Positions 8,923 through 18,063 are shown, counted from the first letter of the stretch. The stretch is 47,766 nucleotides of DNA from Mycolicibacterium komanii (GCF_001050035.1 NZ_CVTA01000024.1:1-47766), one strand, 5' to 3'. Program-made: numbers and translations. The notes: a model not told the origin generated them from the sequence alone.

Positions 8923-9941
8923 CGCAGCACCTCGGTCATCGCCTCGACCAGCACCGGCCACTGGGGCCGGACCGCCGCGCGCAGGAACTGGCCGTCGAGC
9001 CCGACGAACGTGTCGCAGCGGCGCACGGCAATGCCTTTGCGGTCCAGGTGTTTTCGCATCAGCTCGGCATCTGGAACCGAGATGAGGACGAACGGGGCCG
9101 AACCGGGGACGACATGCACGCCGATGCTAGTCAATCCGGCGACCATCTCGGCGCGCACCTCCGTCAGGCGCCGGGCGGCGCGGTCGGCCTCCGCCACCGC
9201 CTCCGGTGCGTTGCACGCGGCGATGGCCTCCAGTTGCAGCGTGCCCAGCGGCCAGTGCGGCCGTCGCGCCGTCAGCCGCGCCAGCACCTCGGACGGGCCG
9301 AGCGCGTAGCCGACCCGCAGCCCCGCCAGCGCCCACGTCTTGGTCAGGCTGCGCAGGACCACGACGTCGGGCAGCGCCTCGGCGGCCAGCGATTCGGGCT
9401 CGCCGGGTATCGCGTCGGCGAATGCCTCGTCGACCACCACGGTTCGGCCGGGCCGCCGCAGCGCGAGCACCTGGTCACGGGTGTGCAGGACCCCGGTCGG
9501 GTTGGTCGGGTTGCCCACGACGACGAGGTCCGCGTCGTCGGGCACCGCGTCCGCGGTCAGGGTGTACGGCGGTTCGAGCACCACATGGCTGAAGGGGACC
9601 CCGGCCGCGGCCAGCGCCGCCTCCGGTTCGGTGAAGGACGGCGCGATCAGCGCGGCCCGTCGCGGCCGCAGGTCGGCCAGGCGGGCGAAGCCCTCGGCGG
9701 CGCCCGCCAGCAGCGTCACCTCGTCGATCGAGCGGCCGTGCCTGCGCGCGACCGCCTCGAGCGCGCGCTGCTCGTCGGCCGCGCCCGGATACCGAGCCAG
9801 CTCGCTCAACCGGGCCGCCAGGCGGTCGACCAGCCACGACGGCGGTGTGTAGGCACGGACGTTGACGGCGAAGTCCAGCATCCCGGGGGCGACGGCCTGG
9901 TCGCCGTGGTAGCGCGCGGCAGCGCGCGAAGGAGTCGCCAC
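8919..9941 (-). CDS. cobC: CobC-like class I/II aminotransferase (cobalamin pathway)
   Basis: A 340-residue PLP-dependent fold-type I enzyme. The Schiff-base Lys is in [15 protein letters not shown], with N-P-T-N-P-T-G and V-V-D-E-A-F upstream, as in histidinol-phosphate aminotransferase and threonine-phosphate decarboxylase. In the M. tuberculosis order this is Rv2231c, annotated cobC. The cobalamin role is inferred from synteny with CobD and the phosphatase-domain neighbour; a histidinol-phosphate aminotransferase-like activity is an alternative. It is the first gene of a four-gene overlapping operon and lies back-to-back with ptkA. Confidence 0.82.
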   Translation of the reverse strand: MATPSRAAARYHGDQAVAPGMLDFAVNVRAYTPPSWLVDRLAARLSELARYPGAADEQRALEAVARRHGRSIDEVTLLAGAAEGFARLADLRPRRAALIAPSFTEPEAALAAAGVPFSHVVLEPPYTLTADAVPDDADLVVVGNPTNPTGVLHTRDQVLALRRPGRTVVVDEAFADAIPGEPESLAAEALPDVVVLRSLTKTWALAGLRVGYALGPSEVLARLTARRPHWPLGTLQLEAIAACNAPEAVAEADRAARRLTEVRAEMVAGLTSIGVHVVPGSAPFVLISVPDAELMRKHLDRKGIAVRRCDTFVGLDGQFLRAAVRPQWPVLVEAMTEVLR

Positions 9942-9996
9942 AGCACGACACTAATGCGCCGACCGGCGGGGTTCTGTGATCGGGGAGAATGGACGC

Positions 9997-10689
9997 GTGA
10001 CCGACACCTTGTCCACCGGCCTGTCCCCCGCAACCGAGGCGACCCGCCCCGAACTGGTGATCTTCGACCTCGACGGCACCCTGACCGACTCGGCGCAGGG
10101 CATCGTCTCGAGCTTTCGCCACGCGCTGGGATCCGTGGGCGCCGAGGTGCCCGATGGCGACCTCGCGACGATGATCGTCGGCCCGCCGATGCACCACACG
10201 CTGGGGCTCCTCGGCCTCGGGGAGAAGACCGACGAGGCGATCGCGGCGTACCGCGCCGACTACGTCGACCGCGGCTGGGCCATGAACGAGGTCTTCGACG
10301 GGATCCCGGCGCTGCTCGCCGACCTGCGCGCGGCGGGTGTGCGGCTGGCCGTCGCCACGTCGAAGGCCGAGCCGACCGCCCAGCGGATCCTCGCGCACTT
10401 CGGCCTCGCCGACTGCTTCGAGGTGATCGCCGGCGCGAGTGTCGACGGCACGCGAGCACGGAAGGTCGACGTCGTCGCCCACGCGTTGGCCCAACTCGGC
10501 ACCGTGCCCGAACGCACGCTCATGGTCGGCGACCGGTCGCATGACGTCGAAGGCGCCGCCGCACACGGAATCGACACCGTGGTCGTCGGGTGGGGCTACG
10601 GCAAGGGTGATTTCGACGAGCCCGACGCCGCCGAGCCTGCCGCGCATGTCGCGACGGTGGCGGACCTGCGTGAGGTGTTGGGTGTCTGA
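9997..10689 (+). CDS. ptkA: HAD-superfamily protein tyrosine kinase PtkA homologue
   Basis: A 230-residue HAD-fold protein. The nucleophile motif D-L-D-G-T-L-T-D is near residues 25-32, motif II is in A-V-A-T-S-K, and motif IV is G-D-R-S-H-D. It was recognised as Rv2232/PtkA by position directly before ptpA. The M. tuberculosis protein has a longer N-terminus and phosphorylates PtpA; the fold would equally suit a phosphoglycolate-type phosphatase. The GTG at 9997 is preferred because GGGAG sits 9 nt upstream. The stop overlaps the ptpA GTG by 8 bp. Confidence 0.82.
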   Translation: MTDTLSTGLSPATEATRPELVIFDLDGTLTDSAQGIVSSFRHALGSVGAEVPDGDLATMIVGPPMHHTLGLLGLGEKTDEAIAAYRADYVDRGWAMNEVFDGIPALLADLRAAGVRLAVATSKAEPTAQRILAHFGLADCFEVIAGASVDGTRARKVDVVAHALAQLGTVPERTLMVGDRSHDVEGAAAHGIDTVVVGWGYGKGDFDEPDAAEPAAHVATVADLREVLGV

Positions 10690-11176
10690 ACTGCTGCACG
10701 TGACGTTCGTCTGCTCGGGCAACATCTGCCGGTCGCCGATGGCCGAGAAGATGTTCGCCCATCAGATCTCGGAGCGCGGCCTGGGCCACGTGGTCCGGGT
10801 GACGAGCGCGGGCACCGGCGGTTGGCACGCGGGTGAACCCGCCGACCGCAGGGCCACGCACGTGTTGCGCCAGCACGGATATCCGACCGCCCACCGCGCA
10901 GCCCAGGTCAACGAGGACCACATGTCCGCCGACCTGGTGATCGCGCTGGGCCGCAACCATGTTCGGATGCTCAAGGATCTGGGTGTGCCCGCCGAACGGC
11001 TCCGGATGCTGCGGTCGTTCGATCCGCGATCGGGCGCCCATGCGCTGGACGTCGAGGACCCCTACTACGGCGACCACGCCGACTTCGAGGACGTCTTCGC
11101 CGTCATCGAGGCGTCGCTGCCCGGCCTGCACGAATGGGTCGACGAGCAACTCGCCGGCAGGGGGCTCGCCAGCTGA
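10682..11176 (+). CDS. ptpA: low-molecular-weight protein tyrosine phosphatase PtpA
   Basis: A 164-residue low-molecular-weight phosphatase. The P-loop C-S-G-N-I-C-R-S spans residues 11-18, giving the nucleophile Cys11 and Arg17. The general acid is Asp126 in D-P-Y-Y, so Tyr128 and Tyr129, the sites modified by PtkA in M. tuberculosis, are kept. In pathogens PtpA is secreted and blocks phagosome maturation; in an environmental species it probably has an endogenous signalling role. It starts at a GTG inside the last codons of ptkA, and its TGA shares a base with the ATG of the SURF1 gene, so all three are translationally coupled. Confidence 0.93.
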   Translation: MSELLHVTFVCSGNICRSPMAEKMFAHQISERGLGHVVRVTSAGTGGWHAGEPADRRATHVLRQHGYPTAHRAAQVNEDHMSADLVIALGRNHVRMLKDLGVPAERLRMLRSFDPRSGAHALDVEDPYYGDHADFEDVFAVIEASLPGLHEWVDEQLAGRGLAS

Positions 11177-12003
11177 TGCGCCGGTGGACGTTCCTGCTGC
11201 GGCCGTCGTGGCTGGCGTTGTTCGTCGTGGTGGCGGGCTTCGCCTACCTGTGCTTCACGGTGCTGGCGCCGTGGCAGCTGGGCAAGAACTCCAAGACCTC
11301 GCGCGAGAACGCGCAGATCTCGCAATCGCTGAAGGCTGATCCCGTACCGGTCGCTTCCCTTCTGCCGGAACAGGATTCGGCGGCGCCGGACGATCAGTGG
11401 CGACGCGTCACCGCGAGCGGCCGGTATCTGCCCGAGGGGCAGGTGCTGGCGCGGCTGCGCATGGTCGAGGGTGAACCGGCGTTCGAGGTGCTGGCGCCGT
11501 TCGCCGTCGACGGCGGGCCGACCGTCCTGGTCGACCGCGGATATGTCCGGCCGATACAGGCCTCGGGCGTGCCCGAGATCCCGCCGGTGCCGGACGGCAC
11601 AGTCACCATCGCCGCGAGGCTGCGCGACTCCGAGGGGCTGGCCCAGGGCAAGGAGCCGTTCCGCCAGGACGGCATCCAGCAGGTGTACTCGATCAACCCC
11701 GGACAGATCTCGTCGCTCACCGGCATTCCGCTGGCCGGGTCGTATCTGCAGTTGGAGCCCGATCAGCCGGGTGGGCTCGGCGCGATCCCGCTGCCCCACC
11801 TCGACGCCGGACCGTTCCTGTCGTACGGCATCCAGTGGATCGCGTTCGGCATCATCGCGCCGATCGGGCTTGGCTACTTCATCTACGCCGAGGTGCGCCA
11901 ACGCAGGCTGGAGAAGGCCGCGCGGGAGGCGGCACAAGCCAAGCCCGACGCCCCGCTCAGCACGGAGGACAAGCTCGCCGACCGGTACGGCCGACGGCGC
12001 TGA
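11176..12003 (+). CDS. SURF1-family cytochrome oxidase assembly protein
   Basis: A 275-residue SURF1-family membrane protein. A transmembrane helix near residues 10-32 ends in W-Q-L-G. A periplasmic domain contains G-R-Y-L-P and V-D-R-G-Y-V. A second transmembrane helix (about 218-240) follows S-Y-G-I-Q-W, and a basic cytoplasmic tail closes the protein. Family members help assemble haem A or subunit I of cytochrome c oxidase. The start codon shares one base with the ptpA stop (TGATG). The last 47 bp overlap the convergent cobD gene, so the tail residues are encoded antisense to the end of CobD. Confidence 0.88.
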   Translation: MRRWTFLLRPSWLALFVVVAGFAYLCFTVLAPWQLGKNSKTSRENAQISQSLKADPVPVASLLPEQDSAAPDDQWRRVTASGRYLPEGQVLARLRMVEGEPAFEVLAPFAVDGGPTVLVDRGYVRPIQASGVPEIPPVPDGTVTIAARLRDSEGLAQGKEPFRQDGIQQVYSINPGQISSLTGIPLAGSYLQLEPDQPGGLGAIPLPHLDAGPFLSYGIQWIAFGIIAPIGLGYFIYAEVRQRRLEKAAREAAQAKPDAPLSTEDKLADRYGRRR

Positions 12004-12925
12004 GCCCGAGCGCGGCCGCCGCCGCGGCCACCTGAACCGCCTGCGACAACCGCACGGCCCGCCGCAGATCGGCCGCCTGCGGCGGCGGACCGTCGCCGAG
12101 CGTGGGCCGGATCTCGAGTTCGTGGGCGTACTGCGTCGGCCCGCCGAGCCGCACCCCCAGCGCCCCCGCGAAGGCTGCCTCCGCGACACCCGCGTTCGGG
12201 CTGGGATGGCGTCGCGCGTCGCGCGCCCACGCGCGCAGAGCGGCTCGGGGCGAGCCGCCCACCACCGGTGCGCACAGGGCCACCAGCACCGCGGCCACCC
12301 GCGCGGCGAGATAGTTCGCGGCATCGTCGAAACGCGCTGCCGCCCAACCGAACCGCCGATAGCGAGGCGACTTGTGGCCGATCATCGCGTCGAGGGTGTT
12401 CGCGCCGCGGTACACCAGGACGCCGGGGACACCGCCGATCGCGGCCCACAGCAGCGGCGCCACGTTGGCGTCGGAGGTGTTCTCCGCGACCGACTCGAGG
12501 GCAGCCCGCGCGAGCCCCGCCTCGTCGAGCACCGAGGGGTCGCGTCCGCACAGAGCGGGCAGGAGCCGGCGAGCCGCGTCGACGTCTCCCCGCTCCAGGT
12601 CACCCGCCATGTGGTTCCCGGCGCGGGCCAGGGAGGTCCCGCCCAGCGCGACGAACACCGACGCGGCCGTGGTGACGGCGGCCAGGGTGTCCCGCCGCAG
12701 CGCGCGGTCCGCCGCGATTCCGAGCAGCGCGAGCGCGCCCAGCAGCGCGGCGGTGTGCAGCGCGCCCGCGGCGCGGGTGTCGGCATAGGTGCGACGCTCC
12801 AAAGCCGATGCCGCACTGCCGAAGAGTGCCACGGGATGGCCGCGGCGGGGATCGCCGAACGCCCAGTCGGCGGCACAACCGGCCGCGATCCCCACCATGC
12901 GCGGGCGTGAGGTCGGCGCAAACAC
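11957..12925 (-). CDS. cobD: adenosylcobinamide-phosphate synthase CobD/CbiB
   Basis: A 322-residue polytopic membrane protein of the CobD/CbiB family, which attaches aminopropanol (or its phosphate) to adenosylcobyric acid. Conserved blocks seen are [35 protein letters not shown] and S-P-N-A-G-x-x-E-A-A-x-A-G-A-L-G-V-x-L-G-G. An alternative ATG at 12898 (residue 10) begins nearer to family similarity. The 3' end overlaps the SURF1 gene by 47 bp tail-to-tail. Function fits the CobC-like enzyme and the phosphatase domain encoded nearby. Confidence 0.9.
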   Translation of the reverse strand: MFAPTSRPRMVGIAAGCAADWAFGDPRRGHPVALFGSAASALERRTYADTRAAGALHTAALLGALALLGIAADRALRRDTLAAVTTAASVFVALGGTSLARAGNHMAGDLERGDVDAARRLLPALCGRDPSVLDEAGLARAALESVAENTSDANVAPLLWAAIGGVPGVLVYRGANTLDAMIGHKSPRYRRFGWAAARFDDAANYLAARVAAVLVALCAPVVGGSPRAALRAWARDARRHPSPNAGVAEAAFAGALGVRLGGPTQYAHELEIRPTLGDGPPPQAADLRRAVRLSQAVQVAAAAAALGLSAVGRTGRRACPPC

Positions 12926-12961
12926 TCCGCGAGCGTCTCACAAGGTGGTCTACTCGAACGC

Positions 12962-13789
12962 ATGAGGTTCGGGCCACCGCGCCGCCCGAGGCGCGTCGTC
13001 GATCTGCTCAATCCCGCGGCCGTGCTGGCACCGGCGGCCAATGTGATCATGCAGTTGGCGTCGCCCGGGGTGGGTTACGGGGTGCTCGAGAGCCCGGTCG
13101 ACAGCGGCAACGTCTACAAGCATCCGTTCAAGCGGGCCCGCACCACCGGCACGTATCTGGCAGTGGCGACGATGGGCACCGAGAGCGACCGCAGGCTGAT
13201 CCGTGACGAGGTCGACCGCGTGCACGCGCTGGTGCGGTCCACCCCGTCAAGCCCGGTGTCCTACAAGGCTTTCGATCCCCGATTACAGCTGTGGGTGGCC
13301 GCGTGTCTGTACCGCTACTACGTCGACCAGCACGAGTTCCTGTACGGCCCGCTCGACGACGAGGCGGCCGATGCGATCTACCACGACGCCAGGAAGCTGG
13401 GCACGACGCTGCAGGTGCGCGAGGACATGTGGCCGCCGGACCGCGCCGCGTTCGACGAATACTGGAAACGCTCGCTGGACGAACTGCGCATCGACGAACC
13501 GGTGCGCGAACACCTGCACGGGGTGGCCACGATGGTGTTCCTACCCGCTCCGCTGCGGCTGCTGGCGGGCCGGTTCAACCTGTTCGCGACGACGGGCTTT
13601 CTGCCTCAGGAGTTCCGCGAGCACATGCAATTGCCGTGGTCGCGCCGTCAGCAGCGCACTTTCGAGACGCTGTTGACCGGACTGCGCGTCGTCGACCGCG
13701 TCGTCCCGCGCGATCTCTGGCTTCTCGGTTACCGGCTGTATCTGTGGGATATGCGGACCCGGGCACGCCTCGGCAGGCGAGTCGTGTGA
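12962..13789 (+). CDS. DUF2236/MpaB-like oxygenase-family protein (Rv2237-type)
   Basis: A 275-residue protein of the DUF2236 family, which includes the latex-clearing-protein/MpaB haem oxygenase group. Visible family features are a G-V-L-E-S-P start, R-x-R-x-T-x-x-Y-L near residue 60, D-R-V-H near 85, and [17 protein letters not shown] in the middle. Its position after cobD matches Rv2237. The substrate is unknown. There is no clear ribosome binding site before the ATG at 12962. The VOC gene follows 25 bp downstream and may be cotranscribed. Confidence 0.85.
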   Translation: MRFGPPRRPRRVVDLLNPAAVLAPAANVIMQLASPGVGYGVLESPVDSGNVYKHPFKRARTTGTYLAVATMGTESDRRLIRDEVDRVHALVRSTPSSPVSYKAFDPRLQLWVAACLYRYYVDQHEFLYGPLDDEAADAIYHDARKLGTTLQVREDMWPPDRAAFDEYWKRSLDELRIDEPVREHLHGVATMVFLPAPLRLLAGRFNLFATTGFLPQEFREHMQLPWSRRQQRTFETLLTGLRVVDRVVPRDLWLLGYRLYLWDMRTRARLGRRVV

Positions 13790-13814
13790 ACCGATCAGAA
13801 AATCAGGAGGCACC

Positions 13815-14210
13815 ATGCCCTTTCCGTCACTGAACCACGTCGCGCTGACCGTGCGTGACCTCGCGGTCAGCGCGCCCTGGTATCAGGAGCTGATCGGGGC
13901 CGAGCCGGTCCTCGACGAACACACCGACACCGGATTCCGGCATATCGTCTGGCAATTCGACAACGGCACGCTGTTCGGCATCCACGAACACGACAAGTCG
14001 GTGCCCGACGAGCAGTTCACCGAATTCCACTCGGGTCTGGACCATGTCGGCTTCGGGTGCGCGAGCCGCAGCGAACTCGAGGGGTGGGCGGAGCGCCTCG
14101 ACAAGATCGGCGTCGAACACGGGGACATCGTGGATGCGCCGTACGGTTCGGGGCTCAGCTTCCGCGACCCCGACGGCATCGCGCTGGAGTTCTTCGCTCC
14201 GCCGAGTTAA
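13815..14210 (+). CDS. VOC (glyoxalase/bleomycin-resistance) family protein
   Basis: A 131-residue single-chain vicinal-oxygen-chelate protein with two beta-alpha-beta-beta-beta modules. Candidate metal ligands are the His in L-N-H-V-A-L-T-V (residue 8), the His in D-H-V-G-F-G and the Glu in I-A-L-E-F-F near the C-terminus. The family includes isomerases, dioxygenases and resistance proteins, and the sequence alone does not fix the reaction. An AGGAGG ribosome binding site lies 5 nt before the ATG. It is probably cotranscribed with the DUF2236 gene. Confidence 0.85.
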   Translation: MPFPSLNHVALTVRDLAVSAPWYQELIGAEPVLDEHTDTGFRHIVWQFDNGTLFGIHEHDKSVPDEQFTEFHSGLDHVGFGCASRSELEGWAERLDKIGVEHGDIVDAPYGSGLSFRDPDGIALEFFAPPS

Positions 14211-14232
14211 CCGATACGTCGTTGAAAGTGCG

Positions 14233-15267
14233 TCAATCTGCTTGGTCGAACCGCTGGCGTTGCCGCACCCCGTAGGCGGCCGCCTTGACGGCATCGCCGT
14301 CCTCCATACCCGATCCCAGTGCACCGCCCAACGTGGCGACTGCCGCCACCAACCACGCCACCACCAACACGGTTGGGAATTCGACGGGATGGCCTATGTT
14401 TCGAGCGACCAAGTGCGGCGGGAGCGTCCACCAGGCCGTGAGCAGTATCAGGACGTACAGCCCGATATGGAAAATGGCGACGCCGATCGTCAAAGTGACG
14501 AGAGTCGTTGCGTTGTACAACACGGCTCTCTTACGTTCGCCGGCCGAATGCGGTCGTTCCCATAATTCGTGGTCGAGGATGAGCCACGCTATCAAAGCGG
14601 CGCTCGCCAACACGGTTGCCGCGGTCAGCCGCCAGGGGCCCATGGTGTCGGACAACTGCCAAATCGTCGGATAGGCAAGGCTCACGGCGCCGGCGGCGAA
14701 CGCGGCCATCATCACCTTGGACAGGCCAGCGACCAACCGCCACGGGCGGTTGGCATAAACCATGCCGCTCAGGAGCCGGAGACGGGACAGCGCAGACGGC
14801 GCGACGTAACGGACCACGTCGTTGTCCTGAGTCCGCTTCAGCCGCTTCAGTGAAGGGGTGGGCTTGTCCGATTGACGCTCAATCTCGGCTACGACGGTCT
14901 GAGCGAGTTTCCTCATCCGGCGATCGATGAACACGCCGCCAACCCCGGGAATCGAAATCACTCCTAACCTGTCAGGCACGCTGATTTCGGCTATCACCGG
15001 CGTCTTCCCCTGCCGTCGGGGAAGATCCGTCAGGTAGATGACGACGTCCTCTGGGCTGTCACCCGGTTCGATGGTGCGGATCACCTGGGAGACTTCGGCG
15101 TACTCGTCGACCGGGTACGCGTGACGTCGCACCGACACATCCCACGCGTTGTCGGTCGGAGACTGTAACTCCAGCGCATTTCGCAATGAATCCGCCATAC
15201 GCTCGGCGATTGCCGCCGGGGCGCCGGGATCCGCGATCAGCAGTATTGACGACGGCTCGTCGGGCAT
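14233..15267 (-). CDS. unrecognised membrane protein with N-terminal cytosolic domain
   Basis: A 344-residue protein I cannot assign to a characterised family. The first half (about residues 1-150) is soluble and Rossmann-like: I-L-L-I-A-D-P-G-A-P-A near the start, D-V-V-I-Y-L-T-D-L-P-R near 75, and G-V-I-S-I-P-G-V-G-G-V near 105. A short charged linker follows. The second half has about four hydrophobic helices with D-H-E-L-W-E-R-P between them. Actinobacteria carry similar uncharacterised proteins, some labelled methylene-tetrahydrofolate dehydrogenase, I believe without support. GC content looks lower than in the conserved block. No operon partner; the putP gene upstream is on the same strand. 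Confidence 0.7.
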   Translation of the reverse strand: MPDEPSSILLIADPGAPAAIAERMADSLRNALELQSPTDNAWDVSVRRHAYPVDEYAEVSQVIRTIEPGDSPEDVVIYLTDLPRRQGKTPVIAEISVPDRLGVISIPGVGGVFIDRRMRKLAQTVVAEIERQSDKPTPSLKRLKRTQDNDVVRYVAPSALSRLRLLSGMVYANRPWRLVAGLSKVMMAAFAAGAVSLAYPTIWQLSDTMGPWRLTAATVLASAALIAWLILDHELWERPHSAGERKRAVLYNATTLVTLTIGVAIFHIGLYVLILLTAWWTLPPHLVARNIGHPVEFPTVLVVAWLVAAVATLGGALGSGMEDGDAVKAAAYGVRQRQRFDQAD

Positions 15268-15321
15268 TCGAATCGCGTACCCGTGCGGCGAACGACCAAA
15301 CGCGGGCGGGCGCGCCGAACG

Positions 15322-16878
15322 TCAGGCCGACGTCGCGGATTCGTGTGCTTTCTCCGCCGTTTCGGAGAACTCGCGCTGGATCTGGTCGTCCTCTCGGGCG
15401 GTCATCAGCGACACGGCGACGGCGACCGCGAGGCACGCGATGAATCCGGGGACGATCTCGTACATCGCACTCGACAGCGCCTCGGTCTGACCCCAGATGC
15501 CGACCACCACGGCACCGGCGATCATGCCGGCGATCGCGCCGGCCGACGTGAGTTTGCGCCAGAACAACGACAGGAGGATCAGCGGTCCGAACGCGGCGCC
15601 GAAGCCCGCCCACGCGAAGCCGACGAGATCGAGGATCGTGTCGTCCGGGCTGAGCGCCAACAGCACCGCGACGACCGCGACCGTCAACACCCCGAGCCGA
15701 CCGTAAGCGACAAGCCGCGTCGGACTGGCTTCCTTGCCGAATGCCCGGTAGATGTCTTCGACCAGTGCCGACGAGCACACGATCAGCTGCGACGAGATCG
15801 TCGACATGATGGCCGCCAGCACCGCGGCGAGCACGACCCCCGCGACGAAGGGATGGAACATCACCTGCGCTAGGCGCAGGAATACGGTCTCCGGATTGTC
15901 CAGCGTCACGCCTTCTTTGAAGAAGTACGCCAGTCCCGCGAAGCCGGTGGTGATAGCGCCGAGGGAGGTGAGGATCATCCAGCTGATGCCGATGCGACGA
16001 CCGGCCTTGGCGTCGGCCGAGGACCGCATCGCCATGAACCGGACGATGATGTGGGGTTGGCCGAAGTAGCCGAGCCCCCATGCCGCCGCCGACACGATGG
16101 CGAGGAAGCTTCCGCCGAAAAACAGTGATGTGCGCTGGATTTCGTCCCCGGGATCAGCGGCGTTGTGCGCTGCGTCGGCGGCCCGGACCAGATCGACAAC
16201 CTCGCCCGGCCCGCCGGTGACGATGATCGCGACGACGGGGATCGTGACGAGCGCGGCCAACATCAGCAGCCCCTGGGCGACATCGGTGAGCGAGGCACCC
16301 AGGAAACCGCCGAACAGCGTGTAGCACAGGGTGACTCCGGCGACCAGCAGCATGCCCGTCAGATACGACGAGCCGAACGACGACTCGAAGAACACGCCGC
16401 CGGCAACCATGCCGGACGACACGTAGAACGTGAAGAAGACCAGGATGATCGTGCCTGCCGAAATCCGAAGAACATGCGACTTGTCGCGTAGCCGGTTCTC
16501 GAAGAAGCTCGGCACGGTGATCGAGTTGTTGGCGATCTCGGTATAAGCCCGCAGCCGCGGCGCGACGAACTTCCAGTTGAGCCAGGCGCCGATCACCAGG
16601 CCGATCACGATCCACGACTCGAGCAGACCCGAGGCGTAGATCGCGCCGGGAACCCCGAGGAGCAGCCATCCGGACATGTCGGACGCGCCTGCCGACAGGG
16701 CGGCGACGGTCGGGGTGAGCCTTCGGCCACCGAGCATGTAGTCGTCGAGATCGCTGGTCTGGCGGTAGGCGTAGAAGCCGATTGCGATCATCACGGCGAA
16801 GTACAGGCCGATCGCCATCATCTGGAACGCGGTGTCGGAGATGGGTCGTCCGTTCCGTCGAAGGGACCTACGGGCCAT
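15322..16878 (-). CDS. putP: sodium/proline symporter (SSS family, PutP-like)
   Basis: An SSS-family transporter of about 518 residues with 12-13 predicted transmembrane helices. The PutP signature region near the N-terminus is visible: Y-A-Y-R-Q-T-S-D-L-D-D-Y-M-L-G-G-R, then S-A-G-A-S-D-M-S-G-W-L-L-L-G-x-P-G. Also seen are G-Y-F-G-Q-P-H-I-I-V-R-F-M-A and I-S-S-Q-L-I-V-C-S-S-A-L-V-E-D. It would import proline with sodium. The frame stays open to 16956, but that stretch runs through the tRNA-fragment repeat at 16898-16931, so a start at 16878 or the later ATGs at 16818-16821 is preferred. A start at the ATC before S-D-T would match the family best but is unusual. Confidence 0.88.
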   Translation of the reverse strand: MARRSLRRNGRPISDTAFQMMAIGLYFAVMIAIGFYAYRQTSDLDDYMLGGRRLTPTVAALSAGASDMSGWLLLGVPGAIYASGLLESWIVIGLVIGAWLNWKFVAPRLRAYTEIANNSITVPSFFENRLRDKSHVLRISAGTIILVFFTFYVSSGMVAGGVFFESSFGSSYLTGMLLVAGVTLCYTLFGGFLGASLTDVAQGLLMLAALVTIPVVAIIVTGGPGEVVDLVRAADAAHNAADPGDEIQRTSLFFGGSFLAIVSAAAWGLGYFGQPHIIVRFMAMRSSADAKAGRRIGISWMILTSLGAITTGFAGLAYFFKEGVTLDNPETVFLRLAQVMFHPFVAGVVLAAVLAAIMSTISSQLIVCSSALVEDIYRAFGKEASPTRLVAYGRLGVLTVAVVAVLLALSPDDTILDLVGFAWAGFGAAFGPLILLSLFWRKLTSAGAIAGMIAGAVVVGIWGQTEALSSAMYEIVPGFIACLAVAVAVSLMTAREDDQIQREFSETAEKAHESATSA

Positions 16879-16897
16879 CCGATCGTATGAGAAATCC

Positions 16898-16931
16898 GGT
16901 GGGCGCGGACGGTATCGAACCGCCGACCGCT
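16898..16931 (-). repeat. 34-bp copy of the tRNA-Val 3' end (att-like remnant)
   Basis: This 34-bp segment is identical, in the same orientation, to 21311-21344. It holds the last 32 nt of the tRNA-Val gene (T arm, 3' acceptor strand and discriminator base) plus 2 nt beyond. Similarity ends sharply on both sides. It is not a functional tRNA. With the intact gene 4.4 kb away it forms the direct repeat expected when an element integrates into a tRNA 3' end. Confidence 0.85.
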
Positions 16932-17089
16932 CGTCGGCGAAGGGACCGCATGACATGATCTTGATTTGCCACCTGCGTCGGCTCGCCTAAGAATTGTCAT
17001 CCGCGAAAGTTGATCGCTCCGCCTTCGCGTCGGTCGGGTGTTAGTGTCCCGACATCCGGATTCATCCGGGTTCACGACGGGGGCTGGAC

Positions 17090-17650
17090 ATGTCCGCAGG
17101 CAATCAAGATTGGTCCAAGCCGGCCGCGATGGCCATCCCTGAAGAGGGTTACTTCGAGCTCAAACAGGGTCGTTACGGTCCAGTGTTCCCCCGGACGCCG
17201 GCATGCTATGGCTTCTCGATCATCGCGAAGGTCAAAGAAGGCCGCGAAGAAGCCGTCCGTGCCTACGGCAAGACCATCGAGGAGACGATCGCGGCCAGTC
17301 CCGATGCGCTGGCTCCGCTTCGTTTGCATTACCTGCGTTGGCAACTTTTCGACGTCGGCTCGGGACTGCATTTCCAATACCAGGGCATCTTCGACACCGA
17401 CTTCGATAAGTACACCGAGGACGCCGTCCAGCTTTTCAGCGCCACGGGTATCACGACCGTGTTCACAAACCTTGAAGGGTTTCCCGAGGACTGGAAGGAA
17501 AATCCGGAGTCGTTCGTGAAATTCGTTCGTGAGCACCAGGTTCCGAGCTTCCTCGAGTATGGCGAGTACCCGTATGTGACCGCCGAGGAAATCAAGAAGG
17601 CGCTACGGCTCAAAGCCGCGTTCTCCACCATGCTCGATCAGATGCAGTAG
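17090..17650 (+). CDS. hypothetical protein, possible dimeric alpha/beta-barrel fold
   Basis: A 186-residue soluble protein with no family I can name. The core (about residues 40-140) alternates strands and helices as in ferredoxin-like alpha/beta-barrel proteins: Y-G-F-S-I-I-A-K-V-K-E-G-R-E-E-A, then L-H-Y-L-R-W-Q-L-F-D-V, then F-Q-Y-Q-G-I-F-D-T-D-F-D-K-Y, then a P-E-D-W motif. DyP peroxidases are built from the same fold, so a relation to the neighbouring peroxidase is possible but unproven. It is the first gene of the cassette, with 5 bp to the next gene. The GGGGG stretch about 9 nt before the ATG is a weak ribosome binding site. Confidence 0.7.
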   Translation: MSAGNQDWSKPAAMAIPEEGYFELKQGRYGPVFPRTPACYGFSIIAKVKEGREEAVRAYGKTIEETIAASPDALAPLRLHYLRWQLFDVGSGLHFQYQGIFDTDFDKYTEDAVQLFSATGITTVFTNLEGFPEDWKENPESFVKFVREHQVPSFLEYGEYPYVTAEEIKKALRLKAAFSTMLDQMQ

Positions 17651-17655
17651 TTGCC

Positions 17656-18063
17656 GTGGGCACGTCCGACCCTCTGGTCGCGGTCAGTCGCTATGTCGAA
17701 GCGTTCAATCGCGGCGACATCGCTGGCATGGAATCGATGTTCGACTCCGAGGGTGTGATTTTGGACGGCATGGCGCCGCACGTCTGGTTGGGTCCGTCAG
17801 CCGCCCAAACTTGGTACCGCGACGTGCTGATCGAAGGCGAACATCAGGGCGCGTCCGGCTACGCCGTCACCCTCGGCGAACCGCGGCATCACGCAGTAAC
17901 CGGTGATCGCGCCTACCTCGCGATGCCGGCGACGATGACCTTCAGCCTCAAGGGCACCACGGTGACGCAGACGGACGCATTTTTCACAGCCGCCCTTCGC
18001 CGCGTGGGAAACGACTGGCGCATCACCGCCTGGTCATGGACGAAAGGCACGCGGCAGCAGTGA
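17656..18063 (+). CDS. NTF2-like (SnoaL-type) protein
   Basis: A 135-residue protein with the cone-shaped NTF2/SnoaL pattern: an N-terminal helix V-S-R-Y-V-E-A-F-N-R-G-D, M-F-D-S-E-G-V-I-L-D-G in the first strand, and a final W-R-I-T-A-W-S-W strand. The family holds isomerases, dehydratases and accessory domains; no catalytic Asp/His set can be assigned. It starts with GTG 5 bp after the preceding stop and ends in a 4-bp GTGA overlap with the peroxidase gene, so it is translationally linked to it. Confidence 0.78.
   Translation: MGTSDPLVAVSRYVEAFNRGDIAGMESMFDSEGVILDGMAPHVWLGPSAAQTWYRDVLIEGEHQGASGYAVTLGEPRHHAVTGDRAYLAMPATMTFSLKGTTVTQTDAFFTAALRRVGNDWRITAWSWTKGTRQQ

Noticed and set aside
16859..16947. 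10-bp direct repeat CGAAGGGACC at 16859-16868 and 16938-16947 around the tRNA fragment
   Set aside because: Too short to exclude chance and not placed symmetrically with respect to the 34-bp repeat.
17010..17047. TTGATC and TAGTGT as a promoter for the DyP cassette
   Set aside because: The spacing of 26 bp is too long for a -35/-10 pair; the promoter of the cassette could not be placed.
16932..17089. Search for an integrase, excisionase or recombination gene in the putative island
   Set aside because: No frame in the 158-bp leader or elsewhere in the island shows recombinase motifs; mobility rests only on the repeats.
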